Source of the DNA: Pseudomonas cedrina subsp. cedrina
GTDB lineage: Bacteria > Pseudomonadota > Gammaproteobacteria > Pseudomonadales > Pseudomonadaceae
Reading direction: 5' to 3'
Assembly (NCBI RefSeq): GCF_001983175.1
Contig: NZ_MNPW01000007.1
Location: forward strand, 248,001 to 312,000
Length of the DNA stretch: 64,000 bases
Both the position numbers and the translations under genes were made by a program. Positions 1-9,500 of the stretch are shown piece by piece. Below the pieces are notes generated by a model. That model searched no databases, was not told the DNA's origin, and worked only from the letters and a program-made list of their open reading frames with translations. Numbering within the stretch: position 1 is the first letter of the stretch; each line of letters opens with the position of its first letter.

Positions 1-889
1 TGCCCACCAGATCCCGACCCAAAGCCAGGGCCTGTTCATGAACACCCGACGGCCGGCCTTCAACCAGACCAAGGTGCGCGAAGCCATGGGGCTGATGTTC
101 GACTTCGAGTGGACCAATGGCACCCTGTTCAGCAATGCCTATAAACGCACCCTGAGCTACTACCCCAACAGCGAATTTTCAGCGACCGGCCTGCCGGTGG
201 GCCATGAATGGCTGATGCTTTCCCCCTACCGCGAACAATTGCCGGCCGAGCTGTTTACCCAAGCCTTCAGCCTGCCCCGCACAGATGGCCGCGGCATCCC
301 CCGCGAGACCATGCGCCGCGCCCTCGCCCTGCTCGGCGAAGCCGGCTGGAAGCTGTCCGGGCAGCGCCTGCTGAACAAGGAGGGGCAACCGCTGCGCTTC
401 GAGATCCTGCTGGTCAACCCGAACCTGGAGCGCATTCTGCAACCCTACGTCGAGAACCTGATCAGCATCGGTATCGACGCGCGCCTGCGCACCGTCGACC
501 GCGCCCAGTACAAACAGCGCCTGGATCAATTCGACTTCGACATGATCCTGATTACCCTCAACCAGACCCTCAGCCCAGGCCTGGAGCAGTGGCAGTACTT
601 CCACTCCAGCCAGGCCGCGATCAAGGGCAGCAAGAACTATGCAGGCATTGCCAACCCGGTAGTCGATCACTTGCTCGAACAACTGCTGGCGGCGCAGACC
701 CGCGAAGAACAACTGGCCGCCGGCCGCGCACTGGACCGGGTGCTGCTGTGGCAGCACTACAGCATTCCCAACTGGTACCTCAATTATCATCGCCTGGCGT
801 ACCGCAACCGGTTCGCCTTTGTCACCACGCCGCCCTACAGCCTGGGCCTGAGTGCATGGTGGCTGAAAGCCTCGGAGAAAGCCCAATGA
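1..889 (+). CDS. nppA1: Peptide ABC transporter substrate-binding protein, C-terminal part (first of two)
   Basis: The gene enters from outside the window; the reading frame is open from base 2. It is the C-terminal half of a family 5 (oligopeptide/YejA type) periplasmic binding protein. The visible 295 residues align by eye with the second half of the next gene: both carry QGxxxNxRxPxF near the start of this stretch, an FEWxNxxLFxxAYxRTxSY block and a closing WWxK. The stop overlaps the next start as ATGA, so the genes are translationally coupled. Two tandem binding proteins followed by two permeases and one double ATPase is the layout of NppA1A2BCD of P. aeruginosa, which imports peptidyl-nucleoside antibiotics and is related to E. 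coli YejABEF (microcin C uptake). The natural substrate is inferred to be short peptides. Confidence 0.85.
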   Translation, partial: AHQIPTQSQGLFMNTRRPAFNQTKVREAMGLMFDFEWTNGTLFSNAYKRTLSYYPNSEFSATGLPVGHEWLMLSPYREQLPAELFTQAFSLPRTDGRGIPRETMRRALALLGEAGWKLSGQRLLNKEGQPLRFEILLVNPNLERILQPYVENLISIGIDARLRTVDRAQYKQRLDQFDFDMILITLNQTLSPGLEQWQYFHSSQAAIKGSKNYAGIANPVVDHLLEQLLAAQTREEQLAAGRALDRVLLWQHYSIPNWYLNYHRLAYRNRFAFVTTPPYSLGLSAWWLKASEKAQ

Positions 890-2724
890 TGCATCTGCGC
901 AACGCACTGCTTGGCAGCCTGTTGCTGTGCACTGCGGCCCAGGCCGCTCCGCAACATGCGCTGACGCTGTACAACGAACCGCCCAAGTACCCCGCCGACT
1001 TCAAGCACTTCGACTACGTCAACCCGGACGCGCCCAAGGGCGGCACCTTCCGCGAGTCGGCCATGGGCGGCTTCGACAGCCTCAACCCGTGGATCAGCAA
1101 GGGCGTACCGGCCGACAACATCGGCCTGATCTACGACACCCTGGCCATGCAAAGCCTGGACGAGCCGATCACCGAATACGGACTGGTCGCCGGCAAGATC
1201 GAAAAAGCCCCGGACAACAGTTGGGTGCGCTTCTATCTGCGCCCCGAAGCGCGTTTCCATGACGGCCACCCCATCCGCGCCGAAGACGTGGTGTTTACCT
1301 TCCAGGAACTGATCAAGGAAGGTTCGCCGATCTACCGCACTTACTATGCCGACGTCGACGAAGTGATCGCCGAAGACCCGCTGAAGGTGCTGTTCAAGTT
1401 CAAGCGCACCAACAACCGCGAGCTGCCGTTGATCCTCGGCCAGTTGCCGGTATTGCCCAAGCATTGGTGGGCCACCCGTGATTTCGCCAAGGGCAACCTC
1501 GAAGTACCGCTGGGCAGCGGGCCGTACAAGGTGGCCGAGGTCAAGCCTGGGCGCATGATCCGTTACGAGCGGGTCAAGGATTACTGGGCCAAGGACCTGC
1601 CGGTCACCCAGGGTTTCTATAACTTCGATAACCGCATCACCGACTATTACCGCGACAGCACCGTGTCCCTCGAAGCCTTGAAGGCCGGACAATTCGATTA
1701 CTGGCTGGAGTTCAGCGCCAAGAACTGGGCCAACGCCTACAACATCCCGGCAGTGGCCGAAGGCCGCTTGATCAAGGAAGAAATCCCCAACGGCAACCCG
1801 ACCGGGATGCAGGGTTTTGTGTTCAATATGCGCAAGCCGATGTTCCAGGACGTGCGCGTGCGCAAGGCCATCAGCCTGTTGCTGGATTTCGAGTGGAGCA
1901 ACAAACAGTTGTTCAACGGCGCCTATACGCGCACCCGCAGTTACTTCGAAAACTCCGAGATGGCTGCCACCGGCCTGCCCGGCCCGGATGAACTGAAGAT
2001 CCTCGAGCCGCTGCGCGACAAGATCCCATCCGAAGTCTTCACCGAGACCTTCGAGCCTTCCAAAACCGACGGCAGCGGCATGATCCGCACTCAGCAGCGC
2101 GAGGCCTACCAACTGCTGCAGGAAGCCGGCTGGCGTATCAAGGACGACAAGATGGTCGACACCGACGGCAAACCGGTGGTCATCGAGTTCCTGCTGGCGC
2201 AGACCGAGTTCGAGCGTATCCTGCTGCCGTTCAAGCGCAACCTGGCCGACCTGGGCATTGACCTGGTGATCCGCCGGGTGGACGTCTCGCAGTTCATTAA
2301 CCGTATTCGCTCGCGGGACTTCGACATGATGGTGGGCAGTTTCCCGCAGTCCACCTCGCCGGGTAACGAGCAACGCGAATTCTGGAAGTCCTCCAGCGCC
2401 GACAAACCCGGCAGCCGCAACTACATGGGCCTCAAGGACCCGGCCGTCGACCAACTGGTGGAACAGTTGATCGACGCCGACTCGCGCAAAAGCCTGGTGG
2501 CCCATGCCAGGACGCTGGATCGCGTGCTGCAGTTCGGCTACTACGTGATTCCGAACTGGCACATCAAGACCTTCCGCGTTGCGTACTGGGATCACCTGGG
2601 CCATCCGAAAGTCCCGCCACGCTACGACGTCGGTACCGCCACCTGGTGGGTCAAACCCAACGTCAAGCCGGCGGTTTCCCTGGACACCACCGAAAGCGCC
2701 GAGCCGGCGAAGGGAGGCGATTGA
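886..2724 (+). CDS. nppA2: Peptide ABC transporter substrate-binding protein (second of two)
   Basis: Family 5 extracellular solute-binding protein of 612 residues. The start at 886 overlaps the previous stop by 4 bp; a second ATG follows at 889. A Sec signal peptide (MMHLRNALLGSLLLCTAAQA) precedes mature APQHAL. The sequence then shows the YejA-like blocks PKYPADFKHFDYVNPDAPKGG, FNPWISKG-like text (SLNPWISKG) and the conserved LGSGPYKV region. It should bind peptides or peptide-conjugated antibiotics in the periplasm and deliver them to NppBC. The next gene begins on the base after its stop. Paralogy with the upstream protein indicates a local duplication; why two receptors are kept is not shown by the sequence. 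Confidence 0.88.
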   Translation: MMHLRNALLGSLLLCTAAQAAPQHALTLYNEPPKYPADFKHFDYVNPDAPKGGTFRESAMGGFDSLNPWISKGVPADNIGLIYDTLAMQSLDEPITEYGLVAGKIEKAPDNSWVRFYLRPEARFHDGHPIRAEDVVFTFQELIKEGSPIYRTYYADVDEVIAEDPLKVLFKFKRTNNRELPLILGQLPVLPKHWWATRDFAKGNLEVPLGSGPYKVAEVKPGRMIRYERVKDYWAKDLPVTQGFYNFDNRITDYYRDSTVSLEALKAGQFDYWLEFSAKNWANAYNIPAVAEGRLIKEEIPNGNPTGMQGFVFNMRKPMFQDVRVRKAISLLLDFEWSNKQLFNGAYTRTRSYFENSEMAATGLPGPDELKILEPLRDKIPSEVFTETFEPSKTDGSGMIRTQQREAYQLLQEAGWRIKDDKMVDTDGKPVVIEFLLAQTEFERILLPFKRNLADLGIDLVIRRVDVSQFINRIRSRDFDMMVGSFPQSTSPGNEQREFWKSSSADKPGSRNYMGLKDPAVDQLVEQLIDADSRKSLVAHARTLDRVLQFGYYVIPNWHIKTFRVAYWDHLGHPKVPPRYDVGTATWWVKPNVKPAVSLDTTESAEPAKGGD

Positions 2725-3801
2725 ATGCTGGCCTATATCGTTCGCCGCCTGTTGCTGATCATCCCCACGCTGTTCGGGATCCTGCTGATCAACTTCGTGA
2801 TCATCCAGGCCGCCCCCGGTGGCCCGGTGGAGCAGATGATCGCCAAGCTCGAAGGCTTCGAGGGCGCCACCAGCCGTATCGCCGGCGGCGGTGCCGAGGT
2901 CTCGGTGGCCGGTTCCAGCAGCTACCGTGGCGCCCAGGGCCTGGACCCGGCGCTGATCAAGGAAATCGAAACGATGTACGGCTTCGACAAATCGGCGCCG
3001 GAACGCTTGTGGATCATGGTCAAGAACTACGCCCAGCTGGATTTTGGCGACAGTTTTTTCCGTGACGCCAAGGTCATCGACCTGATCAAGGAAAAGATGC
3101 CGGTGTCCATCTCCCTCGGGTTATGGAGCACGCTGATCATGTACCTGGTGTCGATCCCCCTGGGCATCGCCAAGGCCACGCGGCACGGCAGTCATTTCGA
3201 CGTATGGACCAGCTCGGCAATCATCGTCGGCTATGCGATCCCGGCGTTCCTGTTCGCAATTTTGTTGATCGTGGTGTTTGCCGGCGGCAGTTACTTTGAC
3301 TGGTTCCCCTTGCGTGGGCTGACGTCGAACAACTTCGACGAACTGAGCTGGGGCGGCAAGATTCTCGATTATTTCTGGCACCTGGCGCTGCCCATCACGG
3401 CATTGGTGATCGGCAACTTCGCCACCATGACCCTGCTGACCAAGAACAGCTTCCTCGACGAGATCAACAAGCAGTACGTGGTCACCGCCAAAGCCAAGGG
3501 CCTGACCAACCATCGCGTGCTGTACGGCCACGTGTTCCGCAACGCCATGCTGTTGGTGATCGCGGGCTTCCCGTCGGCATTCATCGGGATTTTTTTCACC
3601 GGCTCGTTGCTGGTGGAAGTGATCTTCTCCCTCGATGGCCTGGGCCTGATGAGCTTTGAAGCCGCGATCAACCGCGACTACCCGGTAGTGTTCGGCACGC
3701 TGTTTATCTTCACGCTGCTGGGGCTGATCGTGAAACTGATCGGCGACCTCACCTACACCCTGGTCGATCCGCGTATCGACTTTGGCAGCCGGGAGCATTG
3801 A
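2725..3801 (+). CDS. nppB: Peptide ABC transporter inner-membrane permease (YejB type)
   Basis: Binding-protein-dependent permease of 358 residues in the DppB/OppB class. It starts MLAYIVRRLLLIIPTLFGI, the usual first helix of this class, followed by a long periplasmic loop (about residues 30-100, with the YejB-type insert) and five further hydrophobic helices. The cytoplasmic coupling loop reads VTAKAKGLTNHRVLYGHVFR, a good EAA motif. The gene begins directly after the nppA2 stop, so it is in the same operon. With NppC it forms the membrane channel. The C-terminus TLVDPRIDFG matches the end typical of this family. Confidence 0.9.
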   Translation: MLAYIVRRLLLIIPTLFGILLINFVIIQAAPGGPVEQMIAKLEGFEGATSRIAGGGAEVSVAGSSSYRGAQGLDPALIKEIETMYGFDKSAPERLWIMVKNYAQLDFGDSFFRDAKVIDLIKEKMPVSISLGLWSTLIMYLVSIPLGIAKATRHGSHFDVWTSSAIIVGYAIPAFLFAILLIVVFAGGSYFDWFPLRGLTSNNFDELSWGGKILDYFWHLALPITALVIGNFATMTLLTKNSFLDEINKQYVVTAKAKGLTNHRVLYGHVFRNAMLLVIAGFPSAFIGIFFTGSLLVEVIFSLDGLGLMSFEAAINRDYPVVFGTLFIFTLLGLIVKLIGDLTYTLVDPRIDFGSREH

Positions 3802-3802
3802 G

Positions 3803-4822
3803 ATGAATCTGTCCCCCCTCAATCGCCGTCGGTTCGAGCGTTTCAAGGCCAACAAGCGTGGCTGGTGGTCGCTGTGGCTGTTTTTGATTCTGTTCGGGCT
3901 GAGCCTGGGCGCCGAGCTGATCGCCAATGACAAGCCGCTGGTGGTGCACTACGACAATGGCTGGTATTTCCCGGCGCTCAAGCGCTACCCGGAGACCACC
4001 TTTGGCGGCGAATTCCCGCTGGAGGCCAACTACAAGAGCCCGTATATCCAGGAACTGCTCAAGGCCAAAAACGCCTGGACCCTGTGGGCGCCAATCCCGT
4101 TCAGCTACCAGAGCATCAACTACGACCTCAAGGTGCCAGCGCCTGCGCCGCCCTCCAGCGTCAACCTGCTGGGCACCGATGACCAGGGCCGCGATGTGCT
4201 GGCGCGGGTAATCTACGGTTTTCGCGTGTCGGTGCTGTTTGCCCTGACCCTCACGGTGCTCAGCTCGATCATCGGCGTGATCGCCGGGGCCTTGCAGGGT
4301 TTTTACGGCGGTTGGGTCGACCTGGCCGGGCAGCGCTTTCTGGAGATCTGGTCCGGGTTGCCGGTGCTGTACCTGCTGATCATCCTTGCCAGCTTCGTGC
4401 AGCCCAACTTCTGGTGGCTGCTGGGGATCATGCTGCTGTTCTCCTGGATGAGCCTGGTGGACGTGGTGCGCGCAGAATTCCTGCGCGGGCGCAACCTGGA
4501 ATACGTGCGCGCCGCCAGGGCCCTGGGCATGCAGAACGGCGCGATCATGTTCCGGCATATCCTGCCCAACGCCATGGTCTCGACCATGACGTTCATGCCG
4601 TTCATTCTCACCGGCGCCATCGGTACCCTGACCGCCCTGGACTTCCTCGGCTTTGGCTTGCCGGCCGGCTCGCCGTCCCTGGGTGAGCTGGTGGCCCAGG
4701 GCAAATCCAACCTGCAGGCGCCCTGGCTGGGCATGAGTGCCTTTGCCGTGCTGGCGATCATGCTGAGCTTGCTGGTGTTTATCGGCGAGTCCGCTCGCGA
4801 TGCCTTCGACCCGAGGAAATGA
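3803..4822 (+). CDS. nppC: Peptide ABC transporter inner-membrane permease (YejE type)
   Basis: Permease of 339 residues in the DppC/OppC class. ATG at 3803 follows the nppB stop (3799-3801) by one base; a longer in-frame start inside nppB is unlikely. It opens with the N-terminal OppC-type region (RRFERFKANKRGWWSLWLF), a long periplasmic segment, then LLGTDDQGRDVLARVIYGFR, which is the classical signature of this class. The EAA-type loop is YVRAARALGMQNGAIMFRHI. It pairs with NppB. The end of the gene is one base before the ATPase start. Confidence 0.9.
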   Translation: MNLSPLNRRRFERFKANKRGWWSLWLFLILFGLSLGAELIANDKPLVVHYDNGWYFPALKRYPETTFGGEFPLEANYKSPYIQELLKAKNAWTLWAPIPFSYQSINYDLKVPAPAPPSSVNLLGTDDQGRDVLARVIYGFRVSVLFALTLTVLSSIIGVIAGALQGFYGGWVDLAGQRFLEIWSGLPVLYLLIILASFVQPNFWWLLGIMLLFSWMSLVDVVRAEFLRGRNLEYVRAARALGMQNGAIMFRHILPNAMVSTMTFMPFILTGAIGTLTALDFLGFGLPAGSPSLGELVAQGKSNLQAPWLGMSAFAVLAIMLSLLVFIGESARDAFDPRK

Positions 4823-4823
4823 G

Positions 4824-6425
4824 ATGAATCAGGACAATCTGATCGAAATCCGCGACCTCAGCGTCGAGTTCGTCACGGGCGAGCATCACCATCGCGTGGT
4901 CAACAATGTCAGCTTCGATATCAAGCGCGGCGAAACCATTGCGCTGGTGGGTGAAAGCGGCTCGGGCAAATCGGTGACCGCCCACTCGATCCTGCGCCTG
5001 CTGCCCTACCCGCTGGCGCGGCATCCATCCGGCAGCATCAACTACGCCGGGCAGGATTTGCTGACCCTCAAGGAAAAAACCATCCGCCACATTCGCGGCA
5101 ACCGCATCGCGATGATCTTCCAGGAGCCGATGACCTCGCTGAACCCGCTGCACAACATCGAGAAGCAGATCAACGAAGTGCTGGGGCTGCACAAGGGGCT
5201 CACCGGCAAGGTTGCCACCCGGCGCACCCTGGAGTTGCTGGAATTGGTAGGCATCCCCGAGCCGCACAAGCGTCTCAAGGCGCTGCCCCACGAATTGTCC
5301 GGCGGCCAACACCAGCGGGTGATGATTGCCATGGCGCTGGCCAATGAGCCGGAATTGCTCATCGCCGATGAACCCACCACCGCGCTCGACGTGACGGTGC
5401 AGTTGAAGATCCTGGAATTGCTCAAGGAGTTGCAGGCGCGGCTGGGCATGGCGCTGCTGCTGATCAGCCATGATTTGAACCTGGTGCGGCGTATCGCCCA
5501 CCGCGTGTGCGTGATGCAAAAGGGTTGCATCGTTGAGCAGGCCGACTGCGAGACGCTGTTCAAGTCGCCCCGGCACCCGTATACCCAGGAACTGTTGGCG
5601 GCGGAACCGAGCGGCGGGCCGGCCGCCAATGCAGTCGGGCCAGCGCTGCTGGAAGTCGATGACCTGAAGGTGTGGTTCCCGATCAAGAAGGGCTTTTTGC
5701 GCAACACCGTCGATTACGTCAAGGCGGTGGACGGCATCAATTTCAGCCTGCCCCAGGGGCAAACCCTGGGCATCGTCGGCGAAAGCGGCTCGGGCAAATC
5801 CACCCTGGGCCTGGCGATCCTGCGCTTGATCGCCAGCAAGGGCGGTATTCGCTTCGAAGGCCAGCAACTGGACACGCTGACCCAGCAACAGGTGCGCCCG
5901 CTGCGCCGGGAAATGCAGGTGGTGTTCCAGGACCCGTTCGGCAGTCTGAGCCCGCGCATGTGCGTCAGCGAGATTGTCGGCGAAGGCTTGCGCATTCATA
6001 AAATGGGCACGCCGGCCGAACAGGAAGCGGCGATCATCGCCGCGCTCAACGAGGTGGGCCTCGACCCGGAGTCGCGCAATCGCTACCCCCACGAGTTCTC
6101 CGGTGGCCAGCGCCAACGCATCGCCATCGCCCGCGCGCTGGTGCTCAAGCCGCGCCTGATCCTGCTCGACGAACCCACCTCGGCGCTGGACCGCACGGTG
6201 CAACGCCAGGTGGTGGAACTGCTGCGCAGCTTGCAGGCCAAGTACAACCTGACCTACCTGTTTATCAGCCATGATCTGGCGGTGGTAAAGGCGCTGAGCC
6301 ATCAGTTGATGGTGGTCAAGCAGGGGCAAGTGGTGGAGCAAGGTGATGCGCGGGCGATATTTGCCGATCCGCAGCATGCGTATACGCGGCAGTTGCTGGA
6401 AGCCGCCTTTTTGGCACCGGCCTGA
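4824..6425 (+). CDS. nppD: Peptide ABC transporter ATPase with two nucleotide-binding domains (YejF type)
   Basis: Fused double ATPase of 533 residues. Domain 1 has Walker A GESGSGKS at residues 43-50, signature LSGGQHQR and Walker B LLIADEP. Domain 2 has Walker A GESGSGKS near residue 319, signature FSGGQRQR and Walker B LILLDEP. Each domain is followed by an oligopeptide-transporter C-terminal extension (HPYTQELL and HAYTRQLL). It energises NppBC with a single polypeptide, as YejF does. ATG at 4824 is one base after the nppC stop. Last gene of the operon; paired hairpins follow within 80 bp. Confidence 0.92.
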   Translation: MNQDNLIEIRDLSVEFVTGEHHHRVVNNVSFDIKRGETIALVGESGSGKSVTAHSILRLLPYPLARHPSGSINYAGQDLLTLKEKTIRHIRGNRIAMIFQEPMTSLNPLHNIEKQINEVLGLHKGLTGKVATRRTLELLELVGIPEPHKRLKALPHELSGGQHQRVMIAMALANEPELLIADEPTTALDVTVQLKILELLKELQARLGMALLLISHDLNLVRRIAHRVCVMQKGCIVEQADCETLFKSPRHPYTQELLAAEPSGGPAANAVGPALLEVDDLKVWFPIKKGFLRNTVDYVKAVDGINFSLPQGQTLGIVGESGSGKSTLGLAILRLIASKGGIRFEGQQLDTLTQQQVRPLRREMQVVFQDPFGSLSPRMCVSEIVGEGLRIHKMGTPAEQEAAIIAALNEVGLDPESRNRYPHEFSGGQRQRIAIARALVLKPRLILLDEPTSALDRTVQRQVVELLRSLQAKYNLTYLFISHDLAVVKALSHQLMVVKQGQVVEQGDARAIFADPQHAYTRQLLEAAFLAPA

Positions 6426-6447
6426 CGGAGCGCCTGACGCCTTACGA

Positions 6448-6501
6448 CCGTGGCTGAAGCAAGCCACGGCATTCAATGACGGGCCTGCTGTCGTCAGGCC
6501 C
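6448..6501 (+). terminator. Two hairpins after the peptide transporter operon
   Basis: CCGTGGCT (6448-6455) pairs perfectly with AGCCACGG (6462-6469) over a 6-base loop, and GGGCCTG (6481-6487) pairs with CAGGCCC (6495-6501). No T-tract follows either, so they may end transcription weakly, protect the 3' end, or be chance; the position just after nppD favours a role for the transcript end. Confidence 0.35.
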
Positions 6502-6551
6502 GCTGGCTGCGCAACCATCGGGGTCTACGTTTCTACAGGACGCTGCACCCC

Positions 6552-9500
6552 ATGGACGAACCCTACGCACTGCTTTCCACTGAAGACCTCTCCGGCGCCA
6601 CGTTGCCGACGCCTCAAGCCAGCTTCTCTTCCGCTGAACTGCGCGAGCGCGACGACCTTCGCGTGCAAGGCGACAAGGAACTGATCGCCCAGTTGCTGCC
6701 GGTGCTGAAAACCACCCCAGGTGCGCCAGCACCGGCGGCACACACGCCCGTCAAAGTATCCGAACTGTCCTTGCTGGGGCAGTGGGGCGACGTCTTCAGC
6801 AAAGCGTTCAACCAACGGGATTTCGTCGAATGGGCGGATCGACGGGGCCTGGACTTCAACACAATGTCGGTCTGCAATAGTGTGCTGCAGGCCACACCCC
6901 ATGGGCAGACCTCGCCTCAGCGCTTTACCCTGGCGGACGCCTCGGGATGGTGGGTCGTCGCCAACCCGATCATTTTTATCGCGCAGTTACTCGACCCCGC
7001 CGAGCTGGGCCTTCCCTACCTGGGCGACCGGGTGAGCAATCCCGAACGCAGCCTGCCCCTGGACCGGGTGCTGGCGTTTCACGGCTACCCGATGCCCGCC
7101 AACCGTTTGCAAGTGGAGGTGATCGCCGAGGAACTGCGCGCGCTGGGGGCCTTCCCTGGCATTGACGACATGGGGCTGAGCCGCTCGTTGATCCACGACG
7201 AGCTGCTCAACCAGCAACGCGACTACCGGCAATTGGCCGATGCCCTGCAGGCCCTGCCAGACCTTGACAGCTTCACGCTGTACAAGACGCGCATGCAGTT
7301 AACGTCGGGCTCGTTGCTGGCGCGCACCCTGGTGGACGCTGCGCAGTTGCTCAAAAGCATCGTCGAAGACACCGTTGTCGAGGTCGACGGCGATTACTTT
7401 TTCGACCACCGCAAACAGCTGATCTGCAGCCTGCCCGCCGCTGTGGAGGACGTGACTCAAGTGCGTGAATGGCTGCCCCAGGTCCCTGATGTGCTCTGGC
7501 GCAGGTTGCTGAGCCTGGCCGAAAAAGCGGGCACCGATCTCTATCTGGACCACAGCGTGAGCCTGGCGGGTCTGCTGCAGGCCTACGGCATCGAGCGCGC
7601 CGTGAGCAACACCGAAATTGCGGCGCTGATCACGCGGCTGCGCCAGTGGCCGATCACACAGGCGCCGACACTTTATGCCGCCGCCCGTAGCCTGGATGAG
7701 CGGTATATCCAGAATCAATACATCGGTTTGCGCAACGACCGTCATGTCATTCGCAAAGCGCTCTACGCGGTGCTGCGCCACGGTCGGCTGACCGGCCCAG
7801 ACGGCCTGGACAGGGTCATTGCCGTAGACCCGGAGCGCCTGCCAGTGATCCTTGAACCGGGTCGCCGCAAGCTGCAGGCACTGGTTGAGCAGGCCGAATT
7901 TGTAAAAATCCGCCAACAGGAACACATCGACCCCGCCAGCCATGTGCTGTTGAGCGTAGTCAGCGGAATTGGCGCCCATGGGCTGGACGGCCAATGGAAG
8001 ATGATCACGGGCGCGGTGATGGCCGATCCCAAACTCGCGTCGCAAATGCGCCCACTGATCGTGCTGGCCGCGCGCATGGGCGGGCAGTTGCGCACCAACA
8101 AGGCCGTGAGCCTGAGCCAGGCGCTGCGCCTGTACAAGGTGTTGGTGCCGACAACACTGGATGAAGTGCGGCTGACCGCGCAACTCTGGTCCATCAGCGC
8201 GCCGCAACGCCTGCACGAAAGCGACTACTGGCGCGGGCTCAAGCCGGCTCACCCGGCGCAACCCAGCGGGTGGATCCTATCGGAGGCCGACCGGCTGCGG
8301 GTGCTGGTGCTCAGCCAGGGGTTCGTTCCCGACCCCGAACAGGGTTTGTTCAGCTACCTGGCGGCCCCCGTGCTGGGAGACAAATCCCCTGAGGACATCC
8401 GCGCCGAAGCGGATTTGCTGATGATCCGCCTGATCGCCACGCCACGCGCCCAGCAACTCGCCGGCCAATTGCAGCGCAGCATCCAGTGGCATGGCAGCGA
8501 CACCAGCCCCGCCGCCAGTCGCAGCGCACTCCTGTGGGCGGCCTTGATCCTGAGCCTGGACCCGACGGCGGGCGCACACCCCAATCGTATTCACCACCTG
8601 GACTGGTCGGCTGCCGACTTCTGGGGCGAGTCGGTAGCCTATGTACGCCGGCAACTGGAAAGCAGCTTGCGCCTGGCCCCTGGTGCTGCCGCCCTCGCCG
8701 CCCACCTGATGTTGTGCGGCCAGGCCCCGCACCTGCTGGTACGCGCGATTCCTGATTCCATGCCGTTCCTGAGCACCCAGGCCTGGATTCTGTTCGAGCA
8801 ATATGCCACGTACTTGGAACAGCGCGTGCCGGGTGCGGCGCGCCAATTGAGCCATGACGAAATCATGTATCAGGCATACCTGCCGCCGCGCGGAGGCTGG
8901 GCAACGTTTCTGGACGGCGTTCACGCCTTGCCTCCCATCCGCATGTGGGCCGTGGTCAATGGCGTCATCACGCGCCAGGCGCGCTACAGCAGTGCCGAGT
9001 CCAACCTGGCGATTAGCGCGCTAAACGATCTGCGGGCGCGCCTGAGCCGCGCCCTGGAAGCGTTCGCCAGCCCGATCCTGACCCAACGCGAGGTCGCATT
9101 GCAGGCCTTGCAAAAAGTCTGGCCGGACAATCGCCAGCTGACGGACCTGGTGCTGATGTGGCTGCCCCGGGACTCGGTGTTCGCCGAGGACAAGCGCTTT
9201 GAAAATGTGCACACCGGCAAAAAATTCTCGTTCGTCGACCTCTACATGGCCAACCGCCTGGAAGCGGATTCGCCCCATTGGCACTCCTCCAGCCCGACCA
9301 TCAAATACAGCGACATGGCGCAGCAGTTTCATCAGCTCACGCCCTTCAGCCAGGTTTTCGCGCAACGCTTTGCGCAGGATCTGCAACAGTTGCAATCGGC
9401 CTATAAGGAATACCTGCAGAACAGCCTGCCGCAGCTGTCATTGCTGCGACGCGAAGCGATCGAGTTTGGGCGCATCCACTTTTTTGCCTTGCGCACGGGC

